From contig NC_085130.1 of assembly GCF_030269925.1 (NCBI RefSeq), forward strand, positions 4,910,501 through 4,974,500: DNA of 64,000 nucleotides, given 5' to 3'. Below the pieces are notes generated by a model, which did no database searches, had not been told where the DNA came from, and saw nothing but the letters and a program-made list of their open reading frames with translations. The translations under genes were made by a program, and so were the position numbers. How positions within the stretch are numbered: position 1 is the stretch's first letter; each line of letters opens with the position of its first letter. Positions 50,105 to 61,059 of this stretch are shown here, one piece after another. The stretch comes from Bombyx mori. Its lineage: Eukaryota; Arthropoda; Insecta; Lepidoptera; Bombycidae.

Positions 50105-50921
50105 GTCAATAAATATATACTTTGTTACTTGTTGTTGTGTTGGTTTGTTGTTTATTGTAGGATTCTTCAGATAGGATCATGAACATCTGAAGTTTTGAGA
50201 AAGCATTTAATTAACATGCAAACCGAAATTAATCTAGATTTGCTTAGTAAAACTATAGACCTTTAGAAGCATTTACATATTGACCCAACTCAGCTGGCTT
50301 CGATTTGTAAAATCATCCTTCATATTTCTGCAACGCATGCAAATGTGTTCTCTTATCAAAATATTCAACTGAATATGAATTCAATTAAAATGTTACATCT
50401 GAAAATTAATGCAAAGCAAAAAAAAAACAGTCCTTCTGTACACATTTTTATTACTACGCACTTTATAGGATAATCTTGGGTAATAATAACCCTTTGGTGA
50501 CAAAGACGATTACAAGATTTTACATAGCCATAAGGATTTCGTGTACGTGTCCTTAATGGTCATGTTTACAGTTGGCAGTCACTTAAATGGAACCCTCGCA
50601 GGATTAAGTCTGCATACATTGAAATCACAACCAATTTAAGTGAGCATTTAGTATCTTTCGTAACAGCACTTATATCAAGCAGACACGTAATTTTTACACT
50701 CATAACATCGTTCTAGAAGAAAATTAAGTAGCTGCTGATATTCATTAGTATCTTATCCAGCAAATATTTTAGATATAGAGATAAGTACGATCTATGTTAA
50801 ATAAATAAAAACAATATGTAATGCTTTTTTTCATTTCATCCTTCTCTTTGTGTGCTTTTTCTTTTTCTCTTTCTGTTTTTTTTCTTCTTCCTTCTATCGT
50901 GTTCCTCAGTGGATGGGCCAG
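50105..50921. other. AT-rich sequence, nothing recognised
   Basis: A T/C-rich run at 50830-50890; otherwise no signal. Confidence 0.5.
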
Positions 50922-51112
50922 ATGGGTGGACGAGCTCACAGCCCACCTGGTGTTAAGTGGTTACTGGAGCCAATAGACATCTATAACTTAAATGTGCCAC
51001 CCACCTTGAGATATAAGTTCTAAGGTCTCAAGTATAGTTACAACGGCTGCCCCAGCCTTCAAACGGAAACGCATTGCTGCGTGCGGACTCATAAGAGGCT
51101 CTACCACCAGTA
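50922..51112 (-). mobile_element. Bm1 SINE with internal deletion
   Basis: CACAGCCCACCTGGTGTTAA to GCCTTCAAACGGAAACGCAT, then TGCTGCG joins directly to TGCGGACTCATAAGAGGCTC. About 45 bp (CTTCACGGCAGAAATAGG..TACCCG) are missing. It starts without a poly-T, at GATGGGTGGACGAG. Confidence 0.92.
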
Positions 51113-52116
51113 AAATTTATGGAGCCTTTTTGTTCGGACTATGTTCCTCCATACTTTTCTGTCCTCTGCACAGAGGATAGAGGATGCTGCAGTCCAATGT
51201 CGTCTTAATTTGGTCGGGCATGGGATAATTAAATAAATCTTTTAAATTGCGGCATAATGAGTGTTTGGTTAGAGCTAGTGATACCATGTGTGATGTAACT
51301 GGCCAAAGTTCCCTTTGGTAGTTATCAAATCTGTGCGGATTCGTCTTTCTCATTGTATGCTGTGAAGGTCTATTCTATAGCCTAAGATCACAAATGACGA
51401 CATTTTCTTTTTTTAACCGGTTACAAAAAAGAATGAGGTCATCAGTTCGACTATATTCATTTATGTGTTTTTCTAGGTGAAGCGATTGTGATGATTCTTT
51501 TTTTTCTTTGAAAACTGAAGCTTCCTCATATTATGGTGCCAGTTAAATTTTATCGAACTCTACTCATGTTTTTGAGTTAGCTTTAATAACGGATATTTAA
51601 TTGACTTCGACTATATTGACGATATTCTTATTTTTTGTTGAAGTTTGTTGAAGTAGTTTTTTTTTCTTCAAATTTAGTATTATCAGTACTTTCGAAAGCA
51701 CACGGTCTACCTGATGATCACCAACTCTCATGGACGTATAAGATAAATAAATTTAATAAAAAAGTAATATTTCCGATGCAAGCATCATATTTTTGTTACA
51801 TTTTAGCCGTCAAAGCCTATCCGAGCTCGATAATGTATGCGCATACATTTGTCAGGGTCGTGTCATGCGGTCGTGTCGTGTGTGTACGCGCTCTAACATT
51901 ATGCAGTATCGAAAAAGTTTTTTTTTTTTAGAATTTCATCTGCCCAATGTTTATGAATTTTAAATTGCGTTATAAGGTGTAATGATCGAATAATGACATG
52001 GCGTTCATTCGAAAAATTTTGTTCTAGTATTTTTATCGGTCATTTATTTATCATGATTTTACGGTCCAATGTCGTTTTTATTTTTATGTATTTCGACTAA
52101 CTAAGTAAATAAAGTG
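51113..52116. other. Unrecognised; Jockey-tail sliver at 51695-51740
   Basis: AGCACACGGTCTACCTGATG..CTCTCATGGACG is a decayed Jockey-like tail (minus). No other signal. Confidence 0.45.
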
Positions 52117-52439
52117 GCGGATGAAAGGCGATTGCATGCAGAAGAGATGCGAATGCTTCGATGGATGTGTGGAATAACGAGAGTGGATAGAATACGGAAT
52201 GAATATGTTAGAGGAAGTTTGAAAGTGGCGCATGTGGACATGTGATAAGACGAAATGAAAATGAGGTTGGTAAGAAAGTGTTAACTATGAATGTGGAAGA
52301 ATATAGAGAAAGAGGTAGACCTAAGAAGAAATGGATGGATTGCGTGAAAGACGATACGTGTAAGAGGGGAGTAAGCGAAGAAATGGTATATAATAGAAGA
52401 GTATGGAAGGAGAAAACATATTGCGCCGACCCCAGGTGA
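52117..52439 (+). pseudogene. LINE (RTE-like) C-terminus, one frameshift
   Basis: Frame one: VADERRLHAEEMRMLRWMCG, ITRVDRIRNEYVRGSLKVA. Frame two after a 1-2 bp shift: GHVIRRNENEVGKKVLTMNV, EEYRERGRPKKKWMDCVKDD, then YCADPR and TGA. ML.RWM.G..R.D..RN..., GHV.RR and RGRPK..W.DCV..D are the LINE C-terminal landmarks, more complete than the copy at 38989. Confidence 0.87.
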
Positions 52440-52997
52440 CTGGGAGTATGATAAGGATAACTGAGGATGCTGAAATCAAATAATCTGTCAGTCACATCTG
52501 CGAATTAACATTTAATTTTTTACCTCTATCGAGACTATAGACATGGCTTCTGCAAACCGTCACATACTCAGTACAGATACATTCCAATATTCTGTCTATT
52601 CCTGCATTCATTCAGTAAACTTATTGAATACGCACAGATAAAGCAATCGCACTAAATTATAACTACGACTAAAATATATCTTATAACATAACATATGACG
52701 TCATTGGAAGTTAGTTAAGTTATTCATGTTTGAGTTGCGTGCGTTATTGGTCCGCCCGCCTCATAAGGGTTGCGACCCTGTAAATTCCATCCCTTCTTGG
52801 TTAAGCGCTCTGTTTGCGGGTTTCGATCGCTTTGTTACTTAGAATGAGTTTTAAAGGATAATAAATTTGAAAGTTGTAACAATATTCGATAGATGCTCAA
52901 AGCTTCATTGAATAGGTTAAGATGGATATATGAAATAAGTTTTATTTTTATTAAGTATTATTTTTATAAGTATTATATAAAATAAGTATGAATGTAT
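52440..52997. other. Unrecognised sequence
   Basis: A short GC-rich patch at 52735-52830 was checked for tRNA structure and not supported. Confidence 0.45.
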
Positions 52998-53130
52998 ATA
53001 TGAATATTTAACTGCCCTCGAGTTGTTAGGTCTCCTTTGGAGGCGCTCGAGCAGCTGTTAGCAAATCCCACCCCTCCTGGCAGATCCTTTGCTCGCCCAC
53101 CTGGCCTGGTGAAACTGGAGAGGCCTCCGG
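52998..53130 (+). repeat. 3' part of the Hp3 variant subfamily
   Basis: CTCGAGTTGTTAGGTCTCCT, GGAGGCGCTCGAGCAGCTGT, TAGCAAATCCCACCCCTCCT and GGAGAGGCCTCCGGGCC. Matches 46340-46445. Confidence 0.75.
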
Positions 53131-53209
53131 GCCAACAGTGATTACTCAAAATTAAAAAATAAAAACTGAAATAAAGTATTGTCTTTGAAAAAAAGCATAG
53201 TGCATTTTA

Positions 53210-53642
53210 GTCGTCGTGGCCTAAAGGATAAAGACGTCCGGTGCATTCGCGTTGAGCGATGCACCGGTGTTAGAATCCCAGGTGGGTACCAATTTTTCTA
53301 ATGAAATACGTACTCAACAAATGTTCACGATTGACTTCCACGGTAAAGGAATAACATCGTGCAATAAAAATCAAACCCGCAAAATTATAATTTGCGTAAT
53401 TACAGGTGGTAGGACCTCTTGTGAGTGCGCGCGGGTAGGTACCACCACCCTGCCTATTTCTGCCGTGAAGCAGTAATGCGTTTCGATTTGAAGGGCGGGG
53501 CAGCCGTTGTAACTATACTGAAACCTTAGGACTGATATCACAAGGTGGGTAACATTTAAGTAGTGGATGTCTATGGGCTCCGGTAACCACTTATTACCAG
53601 GTGGGCCGTGAGCTCATCCACCAATTTAAGCAATAAAAAAAA
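53210..53642 (+). mobile_element. Bm1 SINE, full length
   Basis: The only well-preserved complete copy: head GTCGTCGTGGCCTAAAGGAT (A-box side) and CCGGTGTTAGAATCCCAGG (B box, one change), pre-body TTCACGATTGACTTCCACGG and CCCGCAAAATTATAATTTGC, body AGGTGGTAGGACCTCTTGTG to AGCAATAAAAAAAA. 433 bp. No target duplication is evident. Confidence 0.96.
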
Positions 53643-53825
53643 GGATTCGGAATTCGGTGGTAAGTCTTAATAGCACCCGTAAAGTTTTATTTCATTTTTT
53701 TTAACTTCAATTCAAGCATCTTGTACTCACCACTAGTAACAGTACTACATCAACGTGGATATTGAAGCGTTTTAAAATAAGTAAACCCATATAATATATA
53801 ATATATAAACCAATGTGGGTAATCA

Positions 53826-53922
53826 AGGTGGGTGGCGCATTTACGTCGTAGATGTCAATGGACTCCAGTAACCACTTAACGCCAGGTGGGCTGTTAGCTC
53901 GTCCACCCATCAAAGCGATAAA
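53826..53922 (+). mobile_element. Bm1 SINE 3' part
   Basis: CAAGGTGGGTGGCGCATTTA to CCACCCATCAAAGCGATAAA. 5'-truncated. Confidence 0.9.
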
Positions 53923-53960
53923 ATATATGTATACCTATATAACTAGGTATATATATATAA

Positions 53961-54314
53961 TTTTTAATGCCATGAACGTTCGATAGATGGCGCGCAATAT
54001 ATTACAATAAATAGCTCAAGCATTTGCTGATTGTTTCAGTGAAATGAAAGAAGACCTCATTTAGATTATATAAATTAAAGACTATTTTATCTTTTTAAAT
54101 TTTATTTCAAGACAATCGCAACTTGTTGAACCGTACCTACTGATATGATTTATATACTGTGTAGACAATCAAATAAAACGAATCCTACTCATAATGTACA
54201 TACACATATTTGCTCATAAACATAAAAAAATCTAATTCTTGTTTGCATAAACAGAATAACCTTAAATTTAAATTTGGCTTATATATTTACGGCCTTAAAA
54301 AGATCAATATTTAT
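53961..54314 (+). repeat. AT-rich duplicated segment, copy 2
   Basis: Matches 44563-44892. Carries an additional CTTTTTAAATTTTATTTCAA..GACAA segment before TCGCAACTTGTTGAAC. Flanks differ completely from copy 1. Confidence 0.9.
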
Positions 54315-54924
54315 AGGTATATTAAGTGTTGTAGATATTATTTTATACTTTAACAATTTCCTTGATACGACCAAGGAAAAAAACCCTCCTTCTTCATTAA
54401 AACCAATCAAAAAGTTACGTAGGAAGTCGTAGGTTTTGCAAGCGGTACCAATGATAAATACTGACGTATGACAGCCGTCTCGGGTTTTATTGCTCCAAAA
54501 AACACGGAGCGTCGAAAGATTTTGATTAATCTGCGGACAAGTTTTGAAGAAATTCATTGTTTATTTTATATTATGCTTTTATTATTGCTAATGTTATATT
54601 ATACATTGCTAACAGAGAGCACTCATGAGCGTTTTACATTTGACTGGTTTGTATGAAATTTGCTTATGGCCTTCGACAAACACAGGGAGCTATTATATTT
54701 TATAGGCAATTTTTCTACTTTTCTATTGGTTCCAACCATGATTTTTGAAGGTTCTTGACATTTGTAGGTAACTTAAATATGCTTACGAGTACGGTTGGCT
54801 TTCAGCCTGTCAGCAATTTTGGCATTACTGAAGACATAAATTATCAGAATTATCGATCCGTAGCGACCGAGAGCGTAATAGTTTTCAAATATCATCAAAT
54901 GTTTATTGCTTTTTTTTTCGTCTG
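54315..54924. other. Unrecognised sequence
   Basis: Two overlapping opposite-strand open frames (54279-54557, 54468-54656) without recognisable content. Confidence 0.4.
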
Positions 54925-55100
54925 TGCTTGAGAGACTATATCAGTGTTACCCTAGCGTATAGGTGTGCTCTCGGGGCTCAAAGAAGCTGTTGCTAACCTG
55001 GCCTTAGCAAGAGCAGTGCTTCGCAGAATTTACCACTGGATCGGAAACGCGAAGCACTGAGAAGATCCGGCGAGAAACTCAGTGGGCTGTATCTATGGGG
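54925..55100 (-). repeat. Hp3 repeat, reverse
   Basis: GCTTGAGAGACTATATCAGT, AAGAGCAGTGCTTCGCAGAA, GGATCGGAAACGCGAAGCAC, AAGATCCGGCGAGAAACTCA and GTGGGCTGTATCTATGGGG. Confidence 0.85.
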
Positions 55101-55434
55101 TTTATCACTCTGAGTTTCACTGAAACAGTAAATCCGTATCAGCATTGTAAATGCCACATCCAAAAAACGCATATATTTTTTTAATGAACGTTTAAAACGA
55201 CAATACAAGTCCAAATTCCCGGCGAAGTAATAAAAATAAACAACGGAACATTGCTTTAATTCTCCTCCCGAACACACACGCGGTGCGCTGTCAAGTACCC
55301 CGCACTATACATTAAGTAGACAGTATGCTAAGTTTACATTCAGATATTGACTGGGCGTGTATTAATTGTCGCATCCGGGTGCTTAGTAGTGAAATTGTTC
55401 AAAAAGAGACAAACGTTGCAATTGTATAATAATA

Positions 55435-55684
55435 CTAGCTGTACCCGTCCGCTTCGCTGGGCATTTAAAATTAACATTATTATTTCTCACCCCCACAAAG
55501 ATTCTCATCATTAACGCCCCCGCAACTGGCGTAGGGAGTCCAACACGCATACAAATATTAGCCTCTCCATTAAGTACATGTATTTTCTACATGGATACCA
55601 AGTTTCAAGTAAATCGGATGCATGGTTCAGTAGTCATAACGGAACATCAGTAAAAACCGCTGTAGATTTATATATTAGTATAGA
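55435..55684 (-). mobile_element. Helitron-like element, 250 bp, intact ends
   Basis: Plus strand: A then CTAGCTGTACCCGTCCGCTT to TATATTAGTATAGA then T. Same family as 6531-7036, uninterrupted, and defines the element length. Confidence 0.88.
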
Positions 55685-55846
55685 TAGCGTATAGATGCGA
55701 TAGAGAGAAACAAAAGTGGGAAGCAGACTTTGCTCTACCCTGATCATAGTTATTAATCTAGGAGATGTGTGTCGTGTTAATTTGTAAAACTAAATATAAA
55801 TTGACATAATTAATCATTCATTAGTCGCTACGTAAATGTTAACTGG

Positions 55847-55985
55847 TTTTTTTCGGCTTAGGGGCCGACCCTCCTGCGAGGTCCTCATGCTTGGGGGCAG
55901 GGCGTGCGCGGGAATGTGGTGGCACTGGACGGTTCGCAAATATTGGGAGCGAACCGTGGGCCCAAGTATGGATTTTAGGGCCCTA
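55847..55985 (-). mobile_element. LINE 3' end (family of 18736)
   Basis: T7, CGGCTTAGGGGCCGACCCTC, CTGCGAGGTCCTCATGCTTG and CGTGGGCCCAAGTATGG. Diverged; no target duplication seen. Confidence 0.72.
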
Positions 55986-56039
55986 ACCAACTAAACCTCA
56001 ACAGGTTTGCCACCCCGGCATATAAATTAAAATTATTTG

Positions 56040-56358
56040 CTGGAAATTACATACCCGACCCTGTAAGTAGACCGTATGGTAAATAGTCGACGTCGCCCTA
56101 AATACGTCATTACGGATCATCCCGATCCATTAACGGTGCTTTTAACGGAGCGAATTAACCCATAGACACAGCCCACTGAGCATCTCGCCGGATCTTCTCA
56201 GTGGGTCGCGTTTCCGACCCGGTGGTAAATTCTGCGAAGCCCTGTTCTTGTTAGGCCAGTGTTAGCAACACTCCGGTTTGAGCCCCGCGAGCTCACCTAC
56301 TAGTTAAGGTTACGCTGAAATAGCCTCTCAAGGCTAGCAGCATAGGTAGGGAAAAAAA
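56040..56358 (+). repeat. Hp3 repeat, long copy
   Basis: ATACCCGACCCTGTAAGTAG, AGTCGACGTCGCCC, ATCCCGATCCATTAACGGTG, then the perfect hairpin CCCACTGAG (56172-56180) / CTCAGTGGG (56197-56205), GGTGGTAAATTCTGCGAAGC and CTCAAGGCTAGCAGCATAGG plus AGGGAAAAAAA. Confidence 0.87.
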
Positions 56359-56984
56359 ATGCTTATCTACGTACATAATTACGTTATTCAATAAAGCTAC
56401 CATTGAGATGATATATACCTACTACGTGTATTTTCGTAACAGTTTCAAAAATATTCGGTTGTAGTATTAATATTTACTTGAAGTTAAAAAAATAATGATA
56501 ATATTAATACTTTAACAAAGATAACATACTGTACACGCACAACATTGTTCACTTTAAGTACAATCATACGCAAAATGAAATTATCACGGAGGGCTTGCTT
56601 ATGTTGGTAGGAATGGAACTCAAACATTAATCATATAATAAAGCTGTTGCCAACATCAAAATACAAAACAAAGGTTTTACGATAGCGTGTATTAGGTGAT
56701 GAACTGTTTAGAATGATAGAAATTGGGGGGTTTTGTTTGAACCTTATCGCGTCAGATTAGAGTTTAAATTGATAAGATCACGCTTACATCGTCACAATGA
56801 TCGCAGAATGAGGATTATTTAGCTTCGAATTGTCAGTACGGTTTCACTATGTAAATGAGGTGGTGTAAAAATATATACAATTAGAAACAGCGTACTCTCC
56901 ATTTGAAATACGCTAATAAATAAAGCTGCTATTTACAACAATCCCGGTGTTCGAATCTCGCAAAAACAATGGATTCTCTTAATT
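56359..56984. other. AT-rich sequence, nothing recognised
   Basis: No repeat or coding signal; a lone B-box-like GGTGTTCGAATCTCGC at 56946-56961 may be a Bm1 head remnant. Confidence 0.45.
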
Positions 56985-57083
56985 ACTACACAATTAAGAC
57001 CTAAAGATGGACGGCATTCAAAACGTGATAACTGTAGGGTACGGTGACCACTTAACGCCAAATAAACCGTGATATCGTCCACA
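56985..57083 (+). mobile_element. Bm1 3' part, diverged
   Basis: AAGACCTAAAGATGGACGGC, GGTGACCACTTAACGCCAAA and CGTGATATCGTCCAC, running straight into the next copy. Confidence 0.6.
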
Positions 57084-57084
57084 A

Positions 57085-57402
57085 ATGTACACGATTGACT
57101 TCCACGGTGAAAGAATAACATCGTGTAATAAAAATCAAATCCGCAAAATCATAATTTGCGTAATTACTGATGGTAGGACCTCTTGTCCCCGCGGGTAGGT
57201 ACCACCACCTTGTATATTTCTGCCGTGAAGTAGTAATGCGTTTCGGTTTGAAGGGCGGGGCAGCCGTTGTAACTATACTTGAGATCTTAGAACTTATATC
57301 TCAAATTGGGTGACGCATTTACGTCGCAGATGTCTATGGGCTCCAGTAACCACAGTAACCACACCAGGGGGGCTGTGAGCTCGTCCACCCATCTAAAAAA
57401 AA
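57085..57402 (+). mobile_element. Bm1 SINE, all but the head
   Basis: ACACGATTGACTTCCACGGT, CCGCAAAATCATAATTTGCG, ACTGATGGTAGGACCTCTTG to CACCCATCTAAAAAAAAA. AGTAACCAC is duplicated (AGTAACCACAGTAACCACACC). Confidence 0.93.
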
Positions 57403-57423
57403 ATGCGTCCAAGCATTAAAAAA

Positions 57424-57536
57424 ATGCCCCCATCCACTTTGTGATATAAATACTCTATTATATACCATAGCGACTGCCCCACCCTTCAAAACAGAGCCCT
57501 TTTCTTCACGGCTCACATTACGTCCTACCTCCATTT
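57424..57536 (-). mobile_element. Bm1, diverged, truncated
   Basis: GCCCCCATCCACTTTGTGAT, GCGACTGCCCCACCCTTCAA and CACATTACGTCCTACCTCCA. Tail-to-tail with the preceding copy. Confidence 0.75.
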
Positions 57537-57629
57537 AATGCCTTCAAGCGAGTCCATGCTAAGTGCAGAGACCTCGATCTCTATTGAATCCCTCAACTAC
57601 AACTAGCGATCCTTTGGAGGATTTTTACT

Positions 57630-57715
57630 AGCTAGACCGACGTTCCAAATATTATTGTTCGGAACTTGTATGCAAACTTATCATGCAAATGTCGTAGGCT
57701 TGAACCAGGCTAACG
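57630..57715 (+). repeat. TTCGGAAC repeat, copy 4
   Basis: CTAGACCGACGTTCCAAATA, TTATTGTTCGGAACTTGTAT and GCAAATGTCGTAGGCTTGAA. Confidence 0.68.
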
Positions 57716-57747
57716 ACAGTCGAAGGCAGAGAAAAAACCGGGAACAA

Positions 57748-58095
57748 ATCACGCACGGTCACCCGGCCCTAAATTAGGATTCCTTGTGTTATGGATGCCA
57801 GAGACTGCGATACATACAAATATATAATGATATGGAGTAGAGAGAGAGAGAGGGGGAGAAAGAATACACTTTATTGCACACCAACACACAATTTACATTC
57901 AAAAACAGTCAAAAAGCTGATAAATTTGTATAATAAGCGGTCTTATCTCTAAAAACAACTTTTAAATCCTATTAAAGATATTAAAAACCAATACCAAGAG
58001 CAAACACAAACAAACCTGTTCATCAGACGAATGTTTGTCCGATAAGGGAATCGAACCCACGACCCCCGGTGCAACAGTCACCACTGAATCACCAG
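57748..58095 (-). mobile_element. tRNA-derived SINE (family of 1122), with internal insertion
   Basis: ACGCACGGTCACCCGGCCCT, TTCCTTGTGTTATGGATGCC and GCGATACATACAAATATATA, then an inserted segment, then CAAACCTGTTCATCAGACGA and GGGAATCGAACCCACGACCC (minus-strand GGTTCGATTCCC, a perfect tRNA B box) and GTGCAACAGTC. Confidence 0.78.
57838..57960 (-). repeat. (GA)n-ended retroelement-like insert
   Basis: AGAGAGAGAGAGAGGGGGAG then AAAGAATACACTTTATTGCA and CACCAACACACAA, as at 4904-5025. Lies inside the tRNA-derived SINE. Confidence 0.65.
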
Positions 58096-58735
58096 AAGAC
58101 AGACTAACGAGGTCAAGCCCATTGTTTTCCATGACAATTACCCTCTACACACAAACACATATGCTAAGGCTGTCTGTAAGCTATTTAATTATGAACTTAG
58201 CCATTAATTAGTGTTCTTTGCAAAACTATCATTTGAAGTAAGTAATAAAAGCATAAACACTGGTGCTCTCACTTGAAAATTCCATTTCCTCGGTCTTCGT
58301 TTCCCCCTTCCCCCCTCGTCCGATTGTAAACGACACGTTGTCGGTTAATAAGCTCGTAAATGAAAAAAAGAAAAAAACTTTATTATTTTTTTCTGAGAAG
58401 CGTATCTTCTTTGTAAGCCAGAAAATTTGCAAGATCGAATTCGAATGCAACGTTTTTGTTAAGCAATTTACTATCTCAACAGCACTTATGAGCCATAGAA
58501 GTTACACTTCTGTCATATCAATAGATTTGCATGGACGCTATTTGATTGTACGTCCTCGCCATTTCTTACAAGCATCAAATAAGTAATAAAAACAGATACT
58601 ATATATTTGCTCAGATGAGAGATGACTCGCAGATGGGTTATTTGGTTGGATCACAGCTATTTGGTACTGCTGGAATGCACCCTTTGAATTGAGTTGCATT
58701 TTTGCTTTATGCTATTACCAACCACCAGGTAATAA
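58096..58735. other. Unrecognised; 107-codon open frame at 58263-58586
   Basis: The frame has no domain, and the opposite strand is also open across part of it; not called as a gene. Confidence 0.35.
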
Positions 58736-59025
58736 TCTATGTATATAAAAATGAATTGCTGTTCGTTAGTCTCGCTAAAACTCGAGAACGGCTGGACCGA
58801 TTTGGCTAATTTTGGTCTTGAATTATTTGTGGAAGTCCAGAGAAGGTTTAAAAGGTAGATAAATATGAAAATGCTCGGAATTAAATAAAAATAACAATTT
58901 TGTTTTTCCGTTGAAGTGTCTCCCGTCGGACGGATTCCTTTTGTTTGTTTTAAGTTTATTTTATACAAAAGTTTAGGTCTTTTATTTATCGATTGAGGCA
59001 CTACGAAGTCTGTCGGGTCAGCTAG
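58736..59025 (+). mobile_element. Lep1-type Helitron-like element, 290 bp, intact ends
   Basis: A then TCTATGTATATAAAAATGAA, CGTTAGTCTCGCTAAAACTC, CGGACGGATTCCTTTTGTTT, GTCTGTCGGGTCAGCTAG then T. Full-length reference copy for 24598, 34186 and 43332. Confidence 0.92.
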
Positions 59026-59684
59026 TAAAGCAATAAAAAGCAAGTAAACTCCCTTTAGGAAAATACCTACTGAACTTTGATATATCGTGTGTTTTTTGCG
59101 CGAAAAAAAAACCAGTTGATTCCTTTTCCTTTGACGTCCTAATTCATCTGGGCCATCGCGTGAGTGGTCCCGCACTCGACAGCGTGGCCACTGTTTTCTG
59201 CAGCATTACGTATTCCGCCTTTGCCGAGTCGTCTGCTCTGTCTGAAAACAGCCTCTTTCTTCACAGCTTCGACGGAAAGGCATAGTAGTAAGTTCGACAA
59301 ATCTACACCGCAGTGGCTTTGTCCGACAATACCTGCCTTTATACGCTAAAATAAAATAATTCCTAATTTTATTCTTGTGCTTAGATGCACAATGTGTTTA
59401 AAACAATAATAATATCGCCGTGCTCTATTAATACAAGATTAGGGTTTCAATAATAAAGATCCATTGACTGTTCCCCTTTTTAAACCGAAACATGATCGCT
59501 TACCAGGTAGAATCGTAATTATAAAAAAAAAACAAAGATTTTGGTAAACAGTCTGGAATAGGTGCAGATGCTTCTTCTGCGGATGGGTAAATTGCTATGG
59601 GATTCCAGCGAGGTCTAAGCTCACTTGGTTCAGTAATTAATAGAGTCCAATTACGAATAATACTTTTTACAATTTTTTAGTAAC
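59026..59684. other. Unclassified; GC-richer block at 59150-59340
   Basis: Open on both strands (plus 61 codons; minus GHAVECGTTHAMAQMN). It may be a piece of an element not otherwise present. No call. Confidence 0.3.
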
Positions 59685-59938
59685 TACTGGTGGTAGACTC
59701 TTATTATTGGTAGTAAGGTGTCTTGTGAGCCAGCACGGATAGGTACACCATCCTACCTATTTCCGCCGAGAAGCAGTAATACGTTTCGCTTTGAAGAGTG
59801 TGGTAGCCGTTGTACTGTAAAAACTGGGATTTAGAACTCATATCTCAAGCAGATGGCGCCGTTTACGTTATCTATGGGCTCCAGTAATCAATAACCATCA
59901 AGAGAGCCGTGATCTAGTCCACCCATCGAAACAGCCTC
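59685..59938 (+). mobile_element. Bm1, diverged
   Basis: ACTACTGGTGGTAGACTCTT with a duplicated start (ATTGGTAGTAAGGTGTCTTG), then CCTATTTCCGCCGAGAAGCA, GTAGCCGTTGTACTGTAAAA to TAGTCCACCCATCGAAAC. Confidence 0.85.
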
Positions 59939-60568
59939 ACCATGAAAAAGCATCAATCGTTACTGGCATCTAAGAATTATTGTGAACCCAGCAACTTAAA
60001 TTATTAAAAGTTATTTCCACCTTCAGGCACCAAATCTAAGTCTAGATTGTAGTAGTATATAAAAACTGTCCCATCAAATCCGTCCAACGGTAAAGCATGA
60101 TCCCTTCACGTCTGAAATAGGCAGAATAATGATGCGTAAATCGCCATCAAAATACAAGATTTACTCGTAATATTATGTAAAGTATTGGAGCAACTGGTTA
60201 GACCCTTTGGCGTTGTAACCATCTAAAAAAAACACAGATATTCAAAATCTGTTAGCATTTTCGTTCGCACACTTAACTATTTGCGCGGAAAGACCAAATA
60301 ACGTTTGTTGATACATCAGGGCTTCGTAAACATTGTGTACGTGCTTGCAACTAAGCTTGGCGTCTGCCACGGTTCAGGTTTGAATACGGACAAAATCGGT
60401 TTTAGACCTTCGAAAAGAAACAATAAAACAAACCCGTTACTGACCAACTTTAAATCATTGGATAAAGTTGCAAATGAGACTGTTCTTAAAAGTCTTCATA
60501 AAAAAGGAGTAGGTTATCAATTTGGCTGGATTTTTTTGGTAACGCACCTCTGAACTTTTACTCTAGGT
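59939..60568. other. Unrecognised; 82-codon frame at 60305-60553
   Basis: A faint reverse Bm1 trace (TTCACGTCTGAAATAGGCAG) near 60110. The open frame has no known domain. Confidence 0.35.
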
Positions 60569-61059
60569 CAGAGTTCCCCAAACTTTTTTGTGTCGTAGAC
60601 CCCTTGCCATGTTTTTTCCGTGTTGGGTAGACCCCCTACTTACCTGATACTGATTTCCTGTAAATTTCTAACTGTAGTAAAGTTTAGTGTTGTTAATTTT
60701 TTAATTTATTAATTGAATTTAAATTAAAACTACTCAAAATAAAACTTTGTACCTGTTATGTAAAATATACGTAACATAAAATAAACTATAAATAAAATAA
60801 CATAAGCAATAAGTCAATATTTTTAGTGAGAAGGATTAACCTGATGCTTTAAAAATAAATTATCAACATTTGGAGTCAATTTTGTAAGGGTTAAACTTAA
60901 ATCTCCTCGGCTAATGATGTCTTGATATTATAAGATAGTATGATGTAAGTAAATAGGTACTATCAGTGTATGATAATAAATTTTTTTTCGCTGACGTAGT
61001 TCCCTTGCAGGTTGTCTTAGACCCCTAGGGGTCGATATAGACCACTTTGGGAATCACTG
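60569..61059. mobile_element. hAT-like miniature element with 8-bp target duplication
   Basis: CAGAGTTCCCCAAACTTTTT at the left; CCACTTTGGGAATCACTG at the right (inverted, CAG..CTG ends). Subterminal GTAGACCCCTTGCC and CTTAGACCCCTAGGGGTC also pair loosely. Flanks CTCTAGGT (60561-60568) and GTCTAGGT (61060-61067), 7 of 8. 491 bp, no transposase. Confidence 0.82.

Noticed and set aside
52735..52830. tRNA-like patch
   Set aside because: The B-box-like segment (GGGTTTCGATCGC) lacks the required sequence and no cloverleaf can be drawn by eye.
58263..58586. 107-codon frame
   Set aside because: Overlaps an open frame on the other strand and shows no family resemblance.
60305..60553. 82-codon frame
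   Set aside because: No recognisable protein family and no supporting context.
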